This document shows, one piece after another, positions 33,760-42,906 of a DNA stretch of 64,000 nt. A model generated the notes under the pieces. That model saw only the letters and a program-made list of their open reading frames with translations. It did not search any database and was not told where the DNA came from. The DNA comes from Phyllobacterium calauticae. GTDB lineage: Bacteria > Pseudomonadota > Alphaproteobacteria > Rhizobiales > Rhizobiaceae. The DNA lies in NCBI RefSeq assembly GCF_019991125.1, contig NZ_JAGENB010000002.1, forward strand, positions 62,001 through 126,000, read 5' to 3'. Both the position numbers and the translations under genes were made by a program. Every line of letters starts with the position of its first letter. Position 1 is the stretch's first letter.

Positions 33760-35307
33760 TCAAAGGTTCGTGGCGGTCGCTTCGCTCAGGCGTTTCCTCG
33801 GCCCGAAGATCAGGAAACTGATCACTGCCAGAACCCAGACGCCGGCACCGCCATAGAGCATGATCAGGCCAAAACCGTGGATCAGGGCATCATGGACGAG
33901 CGTTCCGGCCGGGTCCAGAGCCGTGAGTTCCGGAAAGGTCTGCGGGAGGCTTGCAAAGTTTCCGGCGGCGATTTTTTCCGCCAGCAGGCGCAACCGGGAT
34001 GGGTCGAACGACCCGGCAAGGGCGCTTCTCAGATAAGACAGCGTGCCCTCCAGCAGGATAAAGCCCATCAGCGCGATATTGATCGCGAGGGTAATCAGCC
34101 GGGCGCTCATGTCGATGCCTGAGGCCATGCCGGCGCGGGTGCTCGATACCGAGCCGGTGGTCGTGTTGGTAACGGGTGTATTGGTCAAACCCAGCCCGAT
34201 ACCCGCCAGCAGGCAGCCGGGCAGCATGGTCAGCCAGCTTGCGTGGTCAACGCTGCTGCCAAAGCGCATCAGCATGAAGCCGAGGCCGATGGTGAACAGG
34301 CCGAGCGGAATGACGATGCCGGGCCGGTAGCGCAGCGAAAGGCGCTCCGCCAATGGCGGGGTGACCAAAGTAGGCAGCGTATAGGCCAGCAGCGACAGTC
34401 CAGCCGCGACAATATCGTAGCCGAGGCCGCTCTGAAAATAGATCGGCAGGTAGATCATCAGCGGCCAGAAGCTGAAATTCATACCGATGGAGCCGAGGAT
34501 AGCCCCGGAAAAGTTGCGGATGCGGAAGACGGAAAAGTCGAACATGGGATGGGGGCTGCGGTTTTCCGCGACGATGAAGGCGATGAAGCTCGCCGCCGAT
34601 GCGCCGATGATGGCCAAAGCGGTGATGCTGGTAAAGCCGAGGTCGGGGCCCTGCGTGATGAAATAGGTCAGGCCGAAAACCGCCAGCGACAGGGTGGTGA
34701 TGCCGAGGACATCCAGTTTTTTCGCTTCGGGATCACTGGATTCCTCGATGCTGCCGAAGACGAGAATCAATGTGAGGATGGTGAGGGGGACGTGGACCAG
34801 GAACACCCATTCCCAGCTGGTGAGGGCAACGATGATGCCGCCGATGATCGGCCCGAAACCAAGGCCGATGCCGAAGACAATCCCCCATATGCCGAAGGCC
34901 TTGCTGCGCTCGCGCCCTGCCTGAAACTGATGCGACAGAATGGCAATCTGGCAGATCAGCATCGCGCCGGCGGCAATGCCCTGGAGAAAGCGGCTGACGA
35001 TCAGAATGGCGGCATCCTGCGCCAGCCCGCACACGAAGGATGTGATGGCAAACAGCACGAGGCTGATGACGAAGATGCGCTTGCGGCCATAGCGGTCAGC
35101 CAGGGTGCCGACCGCCATCAGCACGGTGGTGCAGGCAATGGTATAGGCGTTCATGATCCACTGCATGTCCTTCAGGGTGCCATGCAGGACCTTTTCCAGG
35201 GTTGGCAGAATCACCGGCACGCTCGAAATTTCGAGGCCGAACATGAGGGACGACAAACATATGGCAGCCAGCGCCACCATATTCTTGCGGGACGAGGAGA
35301 GCGACAT
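33760..35307 (-). CDS. MFS drug-efflux transporter, DHA2 (14-helix) family
   Basis: 515 residues with about 14 hydrophobic segments. The loop 2-3 motif GTLADRYGRKRIFV near 65 and motif C-like GFGPIIGGII near 153 are typical of DHA2 proton antiporters (EmrB/QacA type). The start (MSLSSS) is chosen because the upstream in-frame ATGs lack the family's usual spacing. It is divergent from a LysR gene that probably controls it. The exported compound is unknown. Confidence 0.88.
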   Translation of the reverse strand: MSLSSSRKNMVALAAICLSSLMFGLEISSVPVILPTLEKVLHGTLKDMQWIMNAYTIACTTVLMAVGTLADRYGRKRIFVISLVLFAITSFVCGLAQDAAILIVSRFLQGIAAGAMLICQIAILSHQFQAGRERSKAFGIWGIVFGIGLGFGPIIGGIIVALTSWEWVFLVHVPLTILTLILVFGSIEESSDPEAKKLDVLGITTLSLAVFGLTYFITQGPDLGFTSITALAIIGASAASFIAFIVAENRSPHPMFDFSVFRIRNFSGAILGSIGMNFSFWPLMIYLPIYFQSGLGYDIVAAGLSLLAYTLPTLVTPPLAERLSLRYRPGIVIPLGLFTIGLGFMLMRFGSSVDHASWLTMLPGCLLAGIGLGLTNTPVTNTTTGSVSSTRAGMASGIDMSARLITLAINIALMGFILLEGTLSYLRSALAGSFDPSRLRLLAEKIAAGNFASLPQTFPELTALDPAGTLVHDALIHGFGLIMLYGGAGVWVLAVISFLIFGPRKRLSEATATNL

Positions 35308-35492
35308 GGATGGTTCTTTCCAAGGTTGCATCTGGCAATGGAACACACCTTCGCCGGCACGCATGCGGTGTCGGTGAGTTCCGGGCCAAGTCGGGACGAA
35401 AAAGCACCGGACCGGCGGGATGACCGGTCCGGTGTTCGCCGAAGCGAGTCATGCATCACCTTAGGTCAGTTCGTATCATGACAAAAATGATT

Positions 35493-35512
35493 TAATTTAC
35501 TGGAATAAATTA
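35493..35512. promoter_or_regulatory. Inverted repeat in the MFS-lysR divergent region
   Basis: TAATTTA and TAAATTA arms (35493-35499, 35506-35512) with a 6-base spacer lie 23 bases before the LysR start, in an AT-rich stretch. Symmetric AT-rich sites of this kind often bind LysR proteins. Confidence 0.45.
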
Positions 35513-35535
35513 GCAGCTGTCATTAATCTGCTGGC

Positions 35536-36414
35536 ATGGATTTCGACCCCACACTGTTACGCGCCTTCGTGGCTGTCAAAGAGGCGGGAAGCTTTACCCG
35601 GGCGGCCCGACGGCTGAACCTGACGCAATCGGCTGTCAGCCATCAGATCCGGCGGCTGGAGGAACAGGTTGGCCGGTCGCTGCTCTACCGCACGACGCGC
35701 AGTGTCAGGCTGACGGAAGATGGCGACGATTTCCTGCGCTATGCCTGCCAGATCCTGCATTCGCTCGATGCCTTGACCCGCCGCTTTCAGGCATCGCCGG
35801 TGTCGGGCATCGTCCGCTTCGGCGTTCCGGAGAATTTCATCGGGGACCGGCTGCCGACATTGCTGTGCCAGTTTGCCCGCACCAATCCGGAGGTCCAGCT
35901 GGACGTGAATGTCAGCATGAGTCTCGATCTTCATGCGATGGTCAGGGCCAGCGAACTCGATCTGGCGGTCGTGCTGACATTGCCGGAGGCGGCCACCGGC
36001 AAAGTTCTCAAGCAGACGCAGTTCGTCTGGGTGGCGGCCGAAACGTTCAAAGTGCCGCCGGGCACGTCATTGCCTTTCGCCTTCATCCCGGCTCCATGCC
36101 TCAACCGCAAGGTCGGCGTCGAAGCGCTGGACCGGACTTCGATCGATTGGCACGTCGTCTTCACGTCGGCGAGCATGCAGGGTATCCGCGCGGCCGTGCT
36201 GTCGGGGCTGGCAATGACCGTGATGACCCGGGATGACCTTGAACCGGGAATGAAGATCCTTGACGGCCAGTACGGCTTGCCGCCGCTGCCGACGGCGGTG
36301 TTCAGCCTGATCTGGAGCGAAGAGGGGCAGACGCCCGCCACCCGGGAATTCGGTCAGCTCGTCGTCGATATGCCGGAACAGGCGGCCGCGGCAAAACTGG
36401 TCAGGATCGGCTAA
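35536..36414 (+). CDS. LysR-family transcriptional regulator
   Basis: 292 residues. The N-terminal winged helix (LLRAFVAVKEAGSFTRAARRLNLTQSAVSHQIRRLE, about 6-41) is a clear LysR motif, followed by a substrate-binding domain of two alpha/beta lobes. It is divergent from the DHA2 efflux gene and likely its regulator. The effector is unknown. Confidence 0.9.
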   Translation: MDFDPTLLRAFVAVKEAGSFTRAARRLNLTQSAVSHQIRRLEEQVGRSLLYRTTRSVRLTEDGDDFLRYACQILHSLDALTRRFQASPVSGIVRFGVPENFIGDRLPTLLCQFARTNPEVQLDVNVSMSLDLHAMVRASELDLAVVLTLPEAATGKVLKQTQFVWVAAETFKVPPGTSLPFAFIPAPCLNRKVGVEALDRTSIDWHVVFTSASMQGIRAAVLSGLAMTVMTRDDLEPGMKILDGQYGLPPLPTAVFSLIWSEEGQTPATREFGQLVVDMPEQAAAAKLVRIG

Positions 36415-36432
36415 GGCCATCCACGTGTGCGT

Positions 36433-37044
36433 TCATTTTGCCGCCATCAGACCGGCGGCAACGATGAGCAGCCCGCCCGCGCCGCCTTCGACGATTCTCC
36501 GACGCCGGTCGCTGAAACCGCCGCGTCCGGCCAATCGCCCGATGACCAGGCTGAGAATCACATAGACAACGCCGCACCAGAGGACGAAGACAGCCGACAG
36601 GGCCGCCGCCTGCAGCGCAATGCCGCCGCCGGGCTGGATGAATTGCGGCAGGATCGCAAAATAGATCATCATGCCCTTGGGATTGAGAAAGGCCGTGAGG
36701 AAACCGCGCTGGAGCTGCCGCCTCGCCGGTCTGGCGACGACGGTCACCCGTCCGGCCTGCAATGCCGACGCGATGAGCTTGCGGGCGAGATACAGGAGAT
36801 AGGTGATGCCGATCCAGCGCAGCGCTTCAAACAGCAGCGGCGACGCCGCCACGATGGCAGCGAGGCCGAGGGCAACGAGGGTGGAGTGGACGAGATAGCC
36901 AAGGCAGACGCCGACTGTCGCACGCAGGCCATCGGCGCGTCCACCGGCAATCGCTTGCGATGCAACGAACAGCATGTCCGGTCCCGGCGTACAGATCAGC
37001 GGCAGTACGGTCGCCGTAAACAGCAATAGCGTGTGTATTTCCAT
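36433..37044 (-). CDS. LysE-family amino acid exporter
   Basis: 203 residues with five to six membrane segments. The N-terminal PGPDMLFVASQAIAGGRADGLRATVG (about 21-46) is the LysE/RhtB signature, and FLNPKGMMIYFAILPQFI near 118 is the second. It is divergent from an Lrp/AsnC-type regulator gene, the usual arrangement for amino-acid export controlled by internal amino acid level. Confidence 0.9.
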   Translation of the reverse strand: MEIHTLLLFTATVLPLICTPGPDMLFVASQAIAGGRADGLRATVGVCLGYLVHSTLVALGLAAIVAASPLLFEALRWIGITYLLYLARKLIASALQAGRVTVVARPARRQLQRGFLTAFLNPKGMMIYFAILPQFIQPGGGIALQAAALSAVFVLWCGVVYVILSLVIGRLAGRGGFSDRRRRIVEGGAGGLLIVAAGLMAAK

Positions 37045-37155
37045 GATTGGAACAGTACCGCACACGGCGCGCAATCGGATTGCAAAGATATCAGGATATG
37101 GTGTTTTACTGGCATAATTACTGTATTCTATCGGAAATATTGGCAGGAAATTTCA

Positions 37156-37617
37156 ATGATGCTGGATGAGATCGACAAGCGTATCCTTCGCGCGCTTCAG
37201 AAGGACGGGCGCATGCAGAATGTGGAACTTGCCAGGGAGGCCGGCCTGTCGCCATCGCCCTGCCTGCGCCGCGTGCGGCTGCTGGAGGAGGCTGGTGTCA
37301 TCGACCGCTATGTCGCCGTGCTCAATCCGGCCAAGGTCAATTTATCGCTTTCGCTGTTCGCGCGGGTGTGGCTGACGGCGCAGGATGCCGAAACGATCGA
37401 TCATTTCATGGATGCGATGAAGAGACTGCCCCAGGTGGTGGAATGCTACATCATGCTGGGGGAGAGCGACGCGCTGCTGCGGGTTGTGGTCGCCGATCTT
37501 GACGACTACCGGCACTTTCAGGCCTCTCATCTGACGCGGATCAACGGCATCCAGAATGTCAAAACCGATGTGCCGAGCCAGATTGTGAAGCAGACCTATG
37601 CTCTGCCGCTCGATTGA
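37156..37617 (+). CDS. Lrp/AsnC-family regulator
   Basis: 153 residues. The helix-turn-helix (LDEIDKRILRALQKDGRMQNVELAREAGLSPSPCLRRV, about 3-40) is followed by a RAM/AsnC ligand domain. The double ATG start follows GGCAGGAAA. It is likely to sense an amino acid and control the divergent LysE exporter gene. Confidence 0.9.
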   Translation: MMLDEIDKRILRALQKDGRMQNVELAREAGLSPSPCLRRVRLLEEAGVIDRYVAVLNPAKVNLSLSLFARVWLTAQDAETIDHFMDAMKRLPQVVECYIMLGESDALLRVVVADLDDYRHFQASHLTRINGIQNVKTDVPSQIVKQTYALPLD

Positions 37618-37695
37618 CCGGTAAAAAGCCGAAAACATGCGGCAAACCGCAATTCGCGCTGCCCGATCTGAAAACCGCCTTCTTTGGAAAGACAA

Positions 37696-37772
37696 TGGTA
37701 GCGAAGGAGGGATTCGAACCCCCGACACAAGGATTATGATTCCTCTGCTCTAACCTACTGAGCTACTTCGCC
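37696..37772 (-). tRNA. tRNA-Met (CAT anticodon)
   Basis: 77 bases including an encoded CCA end. On the minus strand it begins GGCGAAGTAGCTCAG, has anticodon arm bases GGAATCATAATCC with CAT, a T loop GGTTCGAATCC and a 7-base acceptor stem (GGCGAAG with CTTCGCT, one G-T pair). The body resembles elongator tRNA-Met; a CAT anticodon could also be the lysidine-modified tRNA-Ile, but the arms fit Met better. Confidence 0.93.
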
Positions 37773-37929
37773 CCATATGTCATGCGACCCGTGAACGGCT
37801 AGCCTGCAAGTGAGGACCGGGGGACGCGCTGTCAATTGACAGGGACGGGGCGGATATATGTGGGGAGCAACGGCCTGTCAAGCAATCTTCTCCGTATCGA
37901 AGACTTGTGTTCGTTTCTTCCTGCGGATA

Positions 37930-38922
37930 ATGGATGCCGATATGAAAAAGGCTGAAAAGATGGCTCCACGGATTGCAGTGCTGGGTTGCGGCTATTGGGG
38001 CAGCAATCATATCCGGACATTGAAGAGTCTCGGGGCGCTGTTTGCAGTCTCCGACCAGAACACCGATCGCGCCGCCGGCTTCGCCGCGGAGCAGAATGTT
38101 CTGCACATTGAAGTCGACGATCTTTTCACCCATCCGGAGGTCGATGCCATCGTCATGGCCCTGCCGCCGCAATTTCATGCGGCTGCGGCGATTCGCGCCG
38201 TCACCAATGGCAAGGACGTCCTCGTCGAAAAGCCGATTGCCCTGACCGTTCCCGATGCGGAAGCCGCCGTGAAGGCCGCGCGCGACAACGGGCGCATCTT
38301 CATGGTCGGACACGTCCTGCGTTTTCATCCGGCATTCGAACGGCTTCTGGAGCTGATCAAGGCGGGCGATCTCGGCGATGTGCGCTACATCCATTCCCAT
38401 CGTCTCGGCCTTGGAAAATTCCATACGGAAAACGATGCCCTCTGGGATCTGGCACCGCATGACCTGTCGATGATCCTGGCCATTACCGGCACCGAACCTT
38501 TGGAAGTGCGCGGCGAGGGCGCGGCGGTGCTCGATCACCTCAGCGATTTCGCCCACCTGCACATGCGCTTTCCCAACAATATTCGCGGGCACCTTTTTGC
38601 CTCGCGCCTTAATCCCTATCGCGAGCGCCGTCTTACGGTCGTCGGCACCAAGGCCATGGCCGTCTTCGATGACATGGAGCAGTGGGACAAGAAGCTTGCC
38701 GTCTACAAGCATTCGATCTGGCAGGATAACGGCCAGTGGGCGTCGACGACGGAAGAGCCGACCTATGTCAAGATTGCGCAGGGCATGCCGCTGACCCGGG
38801 AATGCCAGAATTTCATCGACAGCATCAACACGCGCAGCGAGCCGGTCACCGACGGCGAGGAAGCGATTCGCGTCCTGCGGATTCTGACCGCCGGCACGGT
38901 TGCGCACGACAAGGCAAGCTGA
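37930..38922 (+). CDS. gnnA: UDP-GlcNAc 3-dehydrogenase-like oxidoreductase (GnnA/WlbA type)
   Basis: 330 residues from the ATG at 37930; starts at 37942 or 37960 are also possible. The Rossmann motif VLGCGYWGSNHIRT follows near 15, EKPIAL near 98 and WDLAPHDLSMIL near 172, typical of nucleotide-sugar Gfo/Idh enzymes. The next gene is a DegT-type aminotransferase, so together they would make a 3-amino sugar nucleotide. In Brucella-like bacteria GnnA/GnnB supply UDP-GlcNAc3N for diaminoglucose lipid A; WlbA/WlbC-type O-antigen sugars are the alternative. The assignment to GnnA is inference from pairing and taxonomy. Confidence 0.65.
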   Translation: MDADMKKAEKMAPRIAVLGCGYWGSNHIRTLKSLGALFAVSDQNTDRAAGFAAEQNVLHIEVDDLFTHPEVDAIVMALPPQFHAAAAIRAVTNGKDVLVEKPIALTVPDAEAAVKAARDNGRIFMVGHVLRFHPAFERLLELIKAGDLGDVRYIHSHRLGLGKFHTENDALWDLAPHDLSMILAITGTEPLEVRGEGAAVLDHLSDFAHLHMRFPNNIRGHLFASRLNPYRERRLTVVGTKAMAVFDDMEQWDKKLAVYKHSIWQDNGQWASTTEEPTYVKIAQGMPLTRECQNFIDSINTRSEPVTDGEEAIRVLRILTAGTVAHDKAS

Positions 38923-39091
38923 TCCGTCCGGCAGCCCCAAAAGTGCTGCAAGATTGCGCTCGGTGTAAAGCGTTGTTACAAGACCGGACAAACTTTGAAC
39001 GACAACGTCTGGCAGACCTCCCACGGCCCTTCTAAAGAGTTGTCTTGACCGTTTTCCGCGACGGATTCGCGGAACAATTGATATTGGAGCA

Positions 39092-40222
39092 ATGATGCAG
39101 TTCATCGATCTCGGCGCACAGCGTGAACGGATTAGCAGCAAGCTTGATGCGGCAATCGCCAAAGTGGTGCGTGAAGGCAAATATATTCTCGGACCGGAAG
39201 TTGCCGAGTTCGAAAAGCGTCTTGGCGCATATCTCGGTGTCGAGCATGTGGTTGCCTGTGCCAACGGCACGGATGCCCTGCAGATTCCGCTGATGGCACG
39301 CGGCATCGGCCCGGGTGATGCGGTGTTCTGCCCGAGCTTTACCTTCGCCGCCACCGCCGAAGTCGTGGCGCTTGTCGGAGCGGAGCCGGTTTTCATCGAT
39401 GTCGACGCCGATACCTACAACATCAATGTCGAGCAGCTGGAAGCGGCAATCAAGGCCGTCCTGGCGGAAGGCCGGTTGCAGCCAAAGGCCATCATCCCGG
39501 TCGATCTGTTCGGCCTCGCCGCCAACTACACCTCGGTATCGGCAATTGCCGACAAATACGACCTGTTCGTCATCGAAGATGCGGCGCAGTCGATCGGCGG
39601 CAAGCGTGACAATGCGATGTGCGGTGCGTTCGGCCATGTCGGCGCGACCAGTTTCTATCCGGCAAAACCTCTGGGCTGCTATGGCGACGGCGGTGCCATG
39701 TTTACCAATGACGCGGCGCTGGCCGACCTGTTGCGCTCCATCCTGTTCCACGGCAAGGGCGAGACGCAGTATGACAATGTGCGCGTCGGTATGAATTCGC
39801 GCCTCGATACGATCCAGGCGGCGGTCCTCATTGAGAAGCTCGCCATTCTCGAAGACGAGATGGAAGCGCGGCAGATCGTGGCCAAGCGCTATGCCAACGG
39901 CCTCAAGGACGTGGTCAAGGTCGCCCTTATGCCGGAAGGCTCACGCTCGGCCTGGGCGCAATATGCCATCGAGACCGAGAACCGCGACGCGCTCAAGGCG
40001 CATCTGCAGGCCAACGGCATTCCTTCGGTGATCTATTATGTCAAGCCGCTGCATCTGCAGGAAGCCTATGCGCACTATATGCGCGCGCCGGGCGGCCTCG
40101 CCGTGTCGGAAACGCTGCCGAAGAACATCCTGTGTCTGCCGATGCATGCCTATTTGAGTGAGGCTGATCAGGACCGCATCATCGGAACCATTCGCGAGTT
40201 CAAGACCAAAAGCGCTGCCTAA
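39092..40222 (+). CDS. gnnB: DegT/DnrJ-family sugar aminotransferase (GnnB/WlbC type)
   Basis: 376 residues, PLP-dependent. Family markers: VACANGTDALQIPLMA near 50, VIEDAAQSIGGKRD near 160 and the PLP Lys in TSFYPAKPLGCYGDGGA near 187. It would transfer an amino group from glutamate to the 3-oxo sugar made by the upstream dehydrogenase. The 170-base gap to that gene holds no other gene. The stop codon lies in the loop of a terminator hairpin. Confidence 0.7.
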   Translation: MMQFIDLGAQRERISSKLDAAIAKVVREGKYILGPEVAEFEKRLGAYLGVEHVVACANGTDALQIPLMARGIGPGDAVFCPSFTFAATAEVVALVGAEPVFIDVDADTYNINVEQLEAAIKAVLAEGRLQPKAIIPVDLFGLAANYTSVSAIADKYDLFVIEDAAQSIGGKRDNAMCGAFGHVGATSFYPAKPLGCYGDGGAMFTNDAALADLLRSILFHGKGETQYDNVRVGMNSRLDTIQAAVLIEKLAILEDEMEARQIVAKRYANGLKDVVKVALMPEGSRSAWAQYAIETENRDALKAHLQANGIPSVIYYVKPLHLQEAYAHYMRAPGGLAVSETLPKNILCLPMHAYLSEADQDRIIGTIREFKTKSAA

Positions 40223-40232
40223 GCGCTTTTGG
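40206..40232. terminator. Bidirectional hairpin between gnnB and mnmA
   Basis: CCAAAAGCGC (40206-40215) pairs with GCGCTTTTGG (40223-40232) around a 7-base loop that holds the gnnB stop codon. Both arms end in A/T runs, suiting termination from either side of this convergent pair. Confidence 0.75.
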
Positions 40233-40261
40233 GGCTGCATCGCTGACAGAGGTTTGTGCGA

Positions 40262-41452
40262 TCAGGCGACGGCCTGGCCCTGTTGTGCCAGGCGCTTGAG
40301 CATGGCTTCCGCCTGCGGAGCCCGTTCGGAGCGGCCGATGAAGCCACCGCCGTAGACGCGGGCGGTGTTGCTGTCATCGGAATAGAGGACACAGGCCTGG
40401 CCGGGAGCGATGCCGCTTTCACCATCGACCAGCTCGACCCAGGTCTCGCCGTCGCGGTGGTGCAGGACAGCCGGGCGCGGCGGACGGGTCGAACGGACCT
40501 TGGCATAAACTTCAACGCCGCCTTCCGGAGTGCTCTCGAGCGCATCATCCCCGAGCCAGTTGACGTTGCGCAGGAAAACCTTGCGGGTTTCCAGCGCTTC
40601 GCGCGGGCCGACGACCACACGTGCATTGGCTGCGTCGAGATGGACAACGTAGAGCGGGTCACCCGTCGCCACGCCGATGCCGCGGCGCTGGCCGATGGTG
40701 TAGTGCACGATGCCCTCATGGCGGCCAAGCACGCGTCCGTCGATGTGGACGATGTCGCCGGGATTGGCAGCCTCGGGCTTCAGCTTGGAAATAATGTCGG
40801 AATACTTGCCCTGCGGAACAAAGCAGATGTCCTGGCTGTCCTGCTTGTTGGCAACGGACAGGCCGAGTTCTTCGGCAATGGCGCGGGTTTCCGGCTTGGT
40901 CAGTGATCCCAGCGGGAAGCGCAGGTAGTCGATCTGCTCCTGCGTTGTTGCAAACAGGAAATAGCTCTGGTCCTTGTCCGTATCGACCGGGCGGTAGAGT
41001 GCGCGGTGCGCGCCATTGGCATGGCTGCGGATATAATGTCCGGTGGCGAGCGCATCGGCGCCGAGATCCCTGGCCGTCTGCAGGAGATCGGCAAACTTCA
41101 CCGTCTGGTTGCAGGATACGCAAGGGATAGGTGTTTCGCCGCTGACATAGCTGTTGGCAAAGGGATCGATCACGGCCTCGCGGAAGCGCGCTTCGTAGTC
41201 CAGCACATAATGCGGAATGCCAAGGCGCTCGGAGACGCGGCGCGCATCTTCGATATCCTGGCCGGCGCAGCAGGAGCCCGCGCGGTGGGTCGATGCGCCG
41301 TGATCATAGAGCTGCAAGGTAACGCCGACGACATCATAACCCTGACGTTTGAGAATGCCCGCCACAACAGAAGAATCCACGCCGCCAGACATGGCGACGA
41401 CGATACGTGTGTCTTCCGGCTTGCCCGGCAGATCGAGATTATTCAGTGTCAT
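40262..41452 (-). CDS. mnmA: tRNA-specific 2-thiouridylase
   Basis: 396 residues. The PP-loop [16 protein letters not shown] near 19, the catalytic Cys pair (PCVSCNQ near 110 and [13 protein letters not shown] near 205) and the GQRRGIGV segment near 250 are all present. MnmA thiolates the wobble uridine of tRNA-Lys, Glu and Gln. A start 27 bases upstream (MSLQEPD) is also possible. Housekeeping gene, good sign that this is the chromosome. Confidence 0.95.
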   Translation of the reverse strand: MTLNNLDLPGKPEDTRIVVAMSGGVDSSVVAGILKRQGYDVVGVTLQLYDHGASTHRAGSCCAGQDIEDARRVSERLGIPHYVLDYEARFREAVIDPFANSYVSGETPIPCVSCNQTVKFADLLQTARDLGADALATGHYIRSHANGAHRALYRPVDTDKDQSYFLFATTQEQIDYLRFPLGSLTKPETRAIAEELGLSVANKQDSQDICFVPQGKYSDIISKLKPEAANPGDIVHIDGRVLGRHEGIVHYTIGQRRGIGVATGDPLYVVHLDAANARVVVGPREALETRKVFLRNVNWLGDDALESTPEGGVEVYAKVRSTRPPRPAVLHHRDGETWVELVDGESGIAPGQACVLYSDDSNTARVYGGGFIGRSERAPQAEAMLKRLAQQGQAVA

Positions 41453-41756
41453 AAGCGGATCCGGTTCTTGCAGCGACATAACGGCGCAGGGATATTCAAG
41501 GCCCCTATATAGGTCAATTGACTCGATCTTGCCAACAGGAAGTGGCAGGCGGTGCATTTTTCTCACGCAAAGGTGAGCGATGTGTCGCTGTGGCAACGGC
41601 CGGTGATACCGGTCAAAGCCGGCAAAATGGTCATTTTCAACAATCTCCTGGAATTTGCAGAAGTTACCAGAGAATGACTCGCTGTTTAGGCAATTATTAA
41701 AGCCCTGCCTGTAATGTCGGCTGCGATAGGTCTTGAAGTTTAGTGTAGAGAGTACA

Positions 41757-42032
41757 ATGACCGATCTTGTTCGACCGAGAGTAAAATATGTAATCGGCCC
41801 GGATGGCAGCCCGCTGACCATCGCCGATCTTCCGCCCGCCAATACGCGGCGTTGGGTTATTCGCCGCAAGGCTGAGGTGGTTGCCGCTGTGCGCGGTGGT
41901 CTTCTTAGTCTTGAGGAGGCTTGCCATCGCTATACATTGACGGTGGAAGAGTTCCTATCCTGGCAGTCCTCGATCTCCGATCATGGCCTGGCTGGACTAA
42001 GAACAACCCGGATACAGCAATATCGTCATTAG
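41757..42032 (+). CDS. sciP: SciP, CtrA-inhibiting DNA-binding protein (DUF1153)
   Basis: 91 residues, the standard length. [21 protein letters not shown] (about 6-26), then a helix-turn-helix ([33 protein letters not shown], about 37-69) and a C-terminal TRIQQYRH match DUF1153/SciP. In Caulobacter SciP binds CtrA-dependent promoters and blocks CtrA recruitment of RNA polymerase in G1. ctrA lies 1.3 kb downstream. A terminator follows. Confidence 0.93.
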   Translation: MTDLVRPRVKYVIGPDGSPLTIADLPPANTRRWVIRRKAEVVAAVRGGLLSLEEACHRYTLTVEEFLSWQSSISDHGLAGLRTTRIQQYRH

Positions 42033-42058
42033 ATGATGTCGCCTTTGAGTTTGGCTGA

Positions 42059-42086
42059 GGCTGGTCGTTGAGACCAGCCTTTTCCT
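42059..42086 (+). terminator. Intrinsic terminator after sciP
   Basis: GGCTGGTC (42059-42066), loop GTTGA and GACCAGCC (42072-42079) form a perfect 8-base stem followed by TTTTCCTTTTC, a classic rho-independent terminator. Confidence 0.85.
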
Positions 42087-42198
42087 TTTCATGGGAAGCA
42101 TAAACGCGTTGCTGCCAAGATGTTCCGCTGAGCGACAAAACCTGATTTAACTGATCACGGATGACGGCAAGGCACTTCTTGCGTCAAGGAGACGTTCA

Positions 42199-42495
42199 AT
42201 GGCAGGCGATATCAAAATTACCAAGGAAGAAACCGCTAAGGGCGGACGCTATGTAACCGTCGTCTCGGGGCACGAGGCGGAGATGACGTTTTCCCGGGTG
42301 AATCCCGAATTGATCATCGTCGATCACACGGGTGTGCCGGATGCGCTGCGCGGCCAGGGCGTGGGGCAGGCGCTGGCGCTGCATGCGGTGGAAGATGCGA
42401 GGGCAGGGGGATGGAAGATCATTCCCCTATGCCCGTTCATGCGCGCCCAATCCCTGCGACACAAGGATTGGGCCGATGTGGTGCGGCAGAGCTGA
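42199..42495 (+). CDS. Small GNAT-family N-acetyltransferase (YidJ-like)
   Basis: 98 residues. The compact acetyltransferase motif is clear: ELIIVDHTGVPDALRGQGVGQALALHAVEDAR (about 35-66), with the RGQGVG acetyl-CoA loop, and then IPLCPFMRAQSLRHKDW. This is the short GCN5-related form with little more than the core fold. Substrate unknown. GGAGACG precedes the start; sits alone between sciP and the convergent fliJ-like gene. Confidence 0.85.
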   Translation: MAGDIKITKEETAKGGRYVTVVSGHEAEMTFSRVNPELIIVDHTGVPDALRGQGVGQALALHAVEDARAGGWKIIPLCPFMRAQSLRHKDWADVVRQS

Positions 42496-42519
42496 AACAG
42501 ACCCGGCTGCCGTTCCCGG

Positions 42520-42906
42520 TCAGCCGATCATGGCGCGTTTGTCGGCGACCGGCATGTCGTCGATATCGCGGACCTTGCCGTCGCGCTGTTCCAGCGCCTC
42601 GGCTTTCGCCAGTTCGGCTTCTGATTCGGCCAGTGCCGCCTCGGCATCGTCCTTCTGAGCCTTCAGATCACGGATCGAATCAAACAGATTGTCGCGACGC
42701 TGGCGCGCAGCCTTGGCGAATGTCGGGTAGGCAAAATGCGACGTGTCGGTAATGCCCGCCTTCTTTTCCTCGGACATAATCTGCGCGTCCAACTCAGCAG
42801 CCATGCGTTCGAATTCACCCATCATGAGATCAAGCTGGCCGAGCTGGCGGCGCTTTTCCTTGACCTGAAACAGTTTCAATCGAACCAAACCTTCATGCGA
42901 CTTCAT
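42520..42906 (-). CDS. fliJ: FliJ-like flagellar export protein
   Basis: 128 residues, nearly all charged helix with coiled-coil heptads (about 15-110). RLKLFQVKEKRRQLGQLDLM at the N-terminus and YPTFAKAARQRRDNL in the middle fit the rhizobial FliJ-type chaperone of the flagellar type III export ATPase. It is divergent from ctrA, and in related genomes a flagellar gene sits at this place. The family is weakly conserved, so confidence is moderate. Confidence 0.65.
   Translation of the reverse strand: MKSHEGLVRLKLFQVKEKRRQLGQLDLMMGEFERMAAELDAQIMSEEKKAGITDTSHFAYPTFAKAARQRRDNLFDSIRDLKAQKDDAEAALAESEAELAKAEALEQRDGKVRDIDDMPVADKRAMIG

Noticed and set aside
34243-35481. 412-codon plus-strand frame over the DHA2 efflux gene
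   Set aside because: Antisense shadow of a clear 14-helix transporter; its translation is Asp/Arg/Gly-rich without structure.
37696-37772. tRNA gene as an integration site of an island
   Set aside because: No integrase gene and no repeat of the tRNA 3' end was seen on either side.
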